A DNA stretch of 64,000 nucleotides from Embleya scabrispora DSM 41855. GTDB lineage: Bacteria > Actinomycetota > Actinomycetes > Streptomycetales > Streptomycetaceae. Positions 61,472-64,000 of the stretch are shown piece by piece. The first letter of the stretch is position 1. Each line of letters starts with the position of its first letter. The position numbers were made by a program, and so were the translations under genes. The DNA lies in the NCBI RefSeq assembly GCF_000372745.1, contig NZ_KB889675.1, positions 142,388 through 206,387 of the forward strand. Direction: 5' to 3'. The notes beneath the pieces were generated by a model. The model worked only from the letters and a program-made list of their open reading frames with translations, had not been told where the DNA came from and did no database searches.

Positions 61472-62527
61472 TCAGCTCAGTCGCAGGTCCGCCAGGACCG
61501 GCATGTGATCGCTGGGCGTGCTGCCCAGCACCTCGGCGTCCGCGGCGGCCATCCCGCGGTACATGATGTGGTCGATCGCGGCCATCGGGAACGACTCGGG
61601 CCAGGTGAAGCCCATCCCGGTGCCCGCCGCGTCCTGCGCGTCCCGCAGGTAGCGGGTGACCGGCCGCAGCGCGCGGTCGTCGGTGGTCCCGTTCAGGTCA
61701 CCGGCCAGCACCACGTGCGGCGCCGTCTCGACCGCGAGCGCCTGGGCCAGTCGGCCGATCGTGTGGTTGCGCTCGCCGACCGTGAAGCCGCTCGGGCCGA
61801 ACCGCACCGACGCCAGGTGCACGGCGTAGAACGCGACGTCGCCCTTGGGCGTCTTGATCATCGTGCGCAGAGCACGGGTGAAGCCCATCCCGACGTCGAC
61901 CGCCTCGGCCTTGCTCATCGGGAAGTCGGCCGTGGTCCACACCGCGACCGTGCCTTCGTGCTGCACGTTCGGGTACCGGTCCTTGAGCACCGTGTTGTAC
62001 AGCTTCCAGGCGCCCTCGGGCAGTTCCTCCAGCGCGATCACGTCCGCGTTCGCGCCCAGCAGCGAGCGGGCGGTGCGGGCCGGGTCCGGGTTGCCCGCGT
62101 TCACGTTGTGGCTGACCACCCGCAGGTCGTGCGGGCCCCCGCCGCGACCGGGCATGAAGAAGCCGCCGAACATGGTCACCCACACCAGGATCGGCAGCAT
62201 GGTCGCGGCGACCGCGGTCCACGAGCGACGGATCGCCGCGCAGACCAGCAGCACCGGGACGACCAAACCCGCCCAGGGCAGGAAGGTCTCCACGAAGCTG
62301 CCCCAGTTGCCCGGCGTGTTGGGCACCAGTCGATGGAACGCGAGCGGGAGGGCGGCCAGCACCGCGAACACCGCGATGATCCGGCCGCGACGCCACGGCG
62401 GGGTGCGCCAGATGCGGACGGCGTCCTCCCGGATCCGCTGCCACGACCATCGTGACCCGCGCCGCGGACTCCCGTCGCCGGCCGGTTGCGGCTCGGCTCC
62501 GGTGTCCGTCGTGGTGGGCCACGTCAT
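61472..62527 (-). CDS. Membrane-anchored endonuclease/exonuclease/phosphatase family protein
   Basis: 351 aa from ATG 62527, with AGGAGG upstream. Three hydrophobic helices (about 48-66, 80-98 and 103-125) precede the EEP domain (about 135-351): VVSHNVNAGNPD, VIALEELPEGAW (Glu metal ligand), VVLAGDLNGTTDD and the C-terminal STPSDHMPVLADL. The SDH motif carries the catalytic His. EEP enzymes cleave phosphodiesters in DNA or phospholipids; the membrane anchor points to an extracytoplasmic or lipid substrate. Confidence 0.9.
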   Translation of the reverse strand: MTWPTTTDTGAEPQPAGDGSPRRGSRWSWQRIREDAVRIWRTPPWRRGRIIAVFAVLAALPLAFHRLVPNTPGNWGSFVETFLPWAGLVVPVLLVCAAIRRSWTAVAATMLPILVWVTMFGGFFMPGRGGGPHDLRVVSHNVNAGNPDPARTARSLLGANADVIALEELPEGAWKLYNTVLKDRYPNVQHEGTVAVWTTADFPMSKAEAVDVGMGFTRALRTMIKTPKGDVAFYAVHLASVRFGPSGFTVGERNHTIGRLAQALAVETAPHVVLAGDLNGTTDDRALRPVTRYLRDAQDAAGTGMGFTWPESFPMAAIDHIMYRGMAAADAEVLGSTPSDHMPVLADLRLS

Positions 62528-62642
62528 GCTGCCTCCTGAAGTCCCAGGTTCGAGTCCCGACTGTGTCCGCGTCAACGTACGAACAAAACGTCGCCTACGT
62601 CGAAACGGACGCCGGAAAGCGGCCGATAGGTTCCCTATGGGC

Positions 62643-63335
62643 TCAGGAGCGAGCGCGAATCCCGCCGAGCAGCGCGTCCGCGATCTGCCCCGGCAGCTCC
62701 GGCTCCAGGCTTGCGTTCTCCCGTACGAGCTTGCGCACCAGTATGGGCCCCGTGACCAGGTCCATCAGGACCTCCATCGGCAGGTCGGCCCGCAGCTCGC
62801 CGGAATCCACCCCGCGCTGCAACAGGCCGCGCAGGATCGCCCGACGCTTCTCCACCACCACCTCGTGATAACGCCGGTACAGCTCGGGATGGCTGCGCAT
62901 CTCGCCCGTGAGCATCCCCATCAGTCCGTCGCCGCGCTTGTCGACGGCCTGCAGGCGCATGTGCTCCAGGACCAGCACCAGGTCCTCGCGCAACGACCGG
63001 CCCTTGAGCACCGCCGGTATCGCCTCGGCGGCCTCCACCGCCGCGACGATCAACGCCTCCTTGCCGGGCCAGCGGCGATAGATGGTGGCCTTGCCCACCC
63101 CCGCCTCCTGGGCCACCGCCTCGACGGAGATGGCGGCGATGCTGCGGTGCTCGTCGAGCAGGCGCAGCGTCGCGTGCAGGATCGCCCGTTCGGCTTCCTC
63201 GCTGCGCGGCCGGCCCCGGCGCGGCTTGTCCGCCGCGCCGGGGTCGGCCTTCGGGTCGACCGAGGATTCGGCCGGGGTGGTGATCAGGGGATCGACCGGG
63301 GATTCGGCCGCTGATGCGGATGTCGCTGGCTGCAT
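62643..63335 (-). CDS. TetR-family transcriptional regulator
   Basis: 230 aa from ATG 63335. A Pro/Ala/Ser-rich extension (1 to about 38) precedes the HTH (about 45-92): LLDEHRSIAAISVEAVAQEAGVG with KATIYRRWPGKEALI as recognition part. The C-terminal domain is TetR_C-like (about 100-225). It starts 1 nt after the stop of the MFS gene (TGACATG), so the two share an operon, and the regulator probably represses its own pump. Confidence 0.92.
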   Translation of the reverse strand: MQPATSASAAESPVDPLITTPAESSVDPKADPGAADKPRRGRPRSEEAERAILHATLRLLDEHRSIAAISVEAVAQEAGVGKATIYRRWPGKEALIVAAVEAAEAIPAVLKGRSLREDLVLVLEHMRLQAVDKRGDGLMGMLTGEMRSHPELYRRYHEVVVEKRRAILRGLLQRGVDSGELRADLPMEVLMDLVTGPILVRKLVRENASLEPELPGQIADALLGGIRARS

Positions 63336-63336
63336 G

Positions 63337-64000
63337 TCAGACCTTCGCGGAGCGCTGTTCCTCTGCGGACGTTTCGACTCGATCCGCTTCGGGGGCAGTC
63401 TGCCCGGCCTCGCGGCGCGGCATCCACAGGAACACCACGACCGCACCGATCAGACCCACGACGGCGGATCCGATGGAGGCCGCGTGCATGGCCTCGATGA
63501 AACCGTCCTTGGCCGGGTCCACGAGCGCCGCGCCCTTGTCGCCGAGTCGACCGGCCACCGCGAGCGTGGCCTCGACCGAGTCGCCGGCCGGGCCCTTGGG
63601 CACGTTCGGCGGGAGCTTGTCCAGGTCGTCGGAGATCCGGTCCCGGTAGACCGAGGACAACACCGAGCCCAGGATCGCCACGCCGAGCGCGCCGCCGACC
63701 TGACGCACCGTGTTGCTGACCGCGGAGCCGGCGCCGGCCTTCTCGCGCGGCAGCGAGGACATGATCGAGTTGGTGGCCGGTGGCATCACGTGGGCCATGC
63801 CCGCGCCCTGGAAGAAGAACACCACGCACAGGATCCAGATCGGCGAGGTGCGATCCATCCACAGGAAGGACAGGAAGCTCAGGCCGACCACGAGCATGCC
63901 GCCGGTGGTGACCGCGCGCACGCCGAACCGCTTGACCATCACCGAGCTGCGCGCCGAGAACATCAGCTGCGCGATCGCCAGCGGGAGCAGCAGCAGACCG
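63337..64000 (-). CDS. MFS transporter (DHA2/EmrB-like), 3' part, runs off the right edge
   Basis: About 221 C-terminal codons are visible, open to the window end. They include at least four helices: TGGMLVVGLSFLSFLW, PIWILCVVFFFQGAGMAHVMPP, a segment around VGGALGVAILGSVLSSVY, and AVVGLIGAVVVFLWMP. The segment GAGSAVSNTVRQVGGALG is typical of DHA2 drug exporters. A large extracytoplasmic loop with Lys/Pro/Asp lies between the last two helices. Cotranscribed with the TetR gene that follows. Confidence 0.9.
   Translation of the reverse strand, partial: GLLLLPLAIAQLMFSARSSVMVKRFGVRAVTTGGMLVVGLSFLSFLWMDRTSPIWILCVVFFFQGAGMAHVMPPATNSIMSSLPREKAGAGSAVSNTVRQVGGALGVAILGSVLSSVYRDRISDDLDKLPPNVPKGPAGDSVEATLAVAGRLGDKGAALVDPAKDGFIEAMHAASIGSAVVGLIGAVVVFLWMPRREAGQTAPEADRVETSAEEQRSAKV

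Noticed and set aside
62541-62563. tRNA T-arm-like string AGGTTCGAGTCCC
   Set aside because: The flanking stem does not pair and no cloverleaf fits; it overlaps the ribosome-site region of the EEP gene.

Overview
The window is very GC-rich, with the codon use of a high-GC actinobacterium (G/C third positions, many GTG starts). Its gene order (trpD; qcrCAB; ctaCDF; adoK; nadA; pspA; cob genes; pepA; lpdA-sucB; lipB-lipA; DUF4191; RDD; glnA; glnE; glnA2; nadE) is, from memory, that of the chromosomal core of Streptomyces and close relatives (Streptomycetaceae). The genus cannot be fixed from the sequence alone. No rRNA, tRNA or CRISPR array was found.

Layout. (1) 1-7.0 kb: 5' part of an NYN-type RNA-binding protein, a zinc-ribbon protein, a DEDDh exonuclease, a stand-alone Lrp/AsnC ligand domain, a class-V aminotransferase, trpD, an atypical receiver protein and a small unknown. 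(2) 7.0-18.5 kb: the respiratory block, made of ctaG-like, ctaE-qcrC-qcrA-qcrB, two lipoprotein L,D-transpeptidases, and ctaC-ctaD-ctaF, giving a cytochrome bcc-aa3 branch. (3) 18.7-31.5 kb: sulfur, Fe-S and cofactor genes (cysteine desulfurase-TusA fusion, erpA, nadA, an MBL-CobU fusion, cobT, cobS), adenosine kinase, PspA/PspAA, a methyltransferase and an aldo-keto reductase. (4) 31.6-44.5 kb: pepA, lpdA, sucB, lipB, lipA. LipB and LipA make the lipoyl groups carried by SucB and reoxidised by LpdA. Between them lie an SDR, an amine-oxidase-like flavoprotein, an NsdA-like regulator and a CBM2-like anchored protein. (5) 44.6-48.1 kb: a small gene, DUF4191, RDD, and glnA with a full GlnR site. 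(6) 48.1-52.9 kb: an accessory island between glnA and glnE, with a decayed tyrosine integrase, DUF397 and a DUF5753 remnant bracketed by an 85-bp direct repeat, then AraC, VOC and an MFS pump behind three CsoR-like palindromes. (7) 52.9-64 kb: PAP2, glnE, TetR, glnA2, nadE, an endonuclease/exonuclease/phosphatase protein, TetR and a partial MFS pump.

Two themes stand out. First, about a dozen genes lack a Shine-Dalgarno and instead have a TAnnnT -10 box ending 6-7 nt before the start codon, which predicts leaderless mRNAs. Second, several clean palindromic or tandem operators can be tied to particular genes: GlnR at glnA, CsoR-like repeats at the MFS gene, a two-armed operator between erpA and nadA, a TetR self-operator, and a 20-bp palindrome before the aminotransferase.

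Most of the window is conserved core. The least ordinary parts are the repeat-bracketed integrase remnant, the triple CsoR-like operator, the PqqB/PhnP-like domain fused to CobU, a T-depleted repeat tract at 41.5 kb, and a G-quadruplex-type tract at 0.76 kb. I saw no complete new defence or mobile system.
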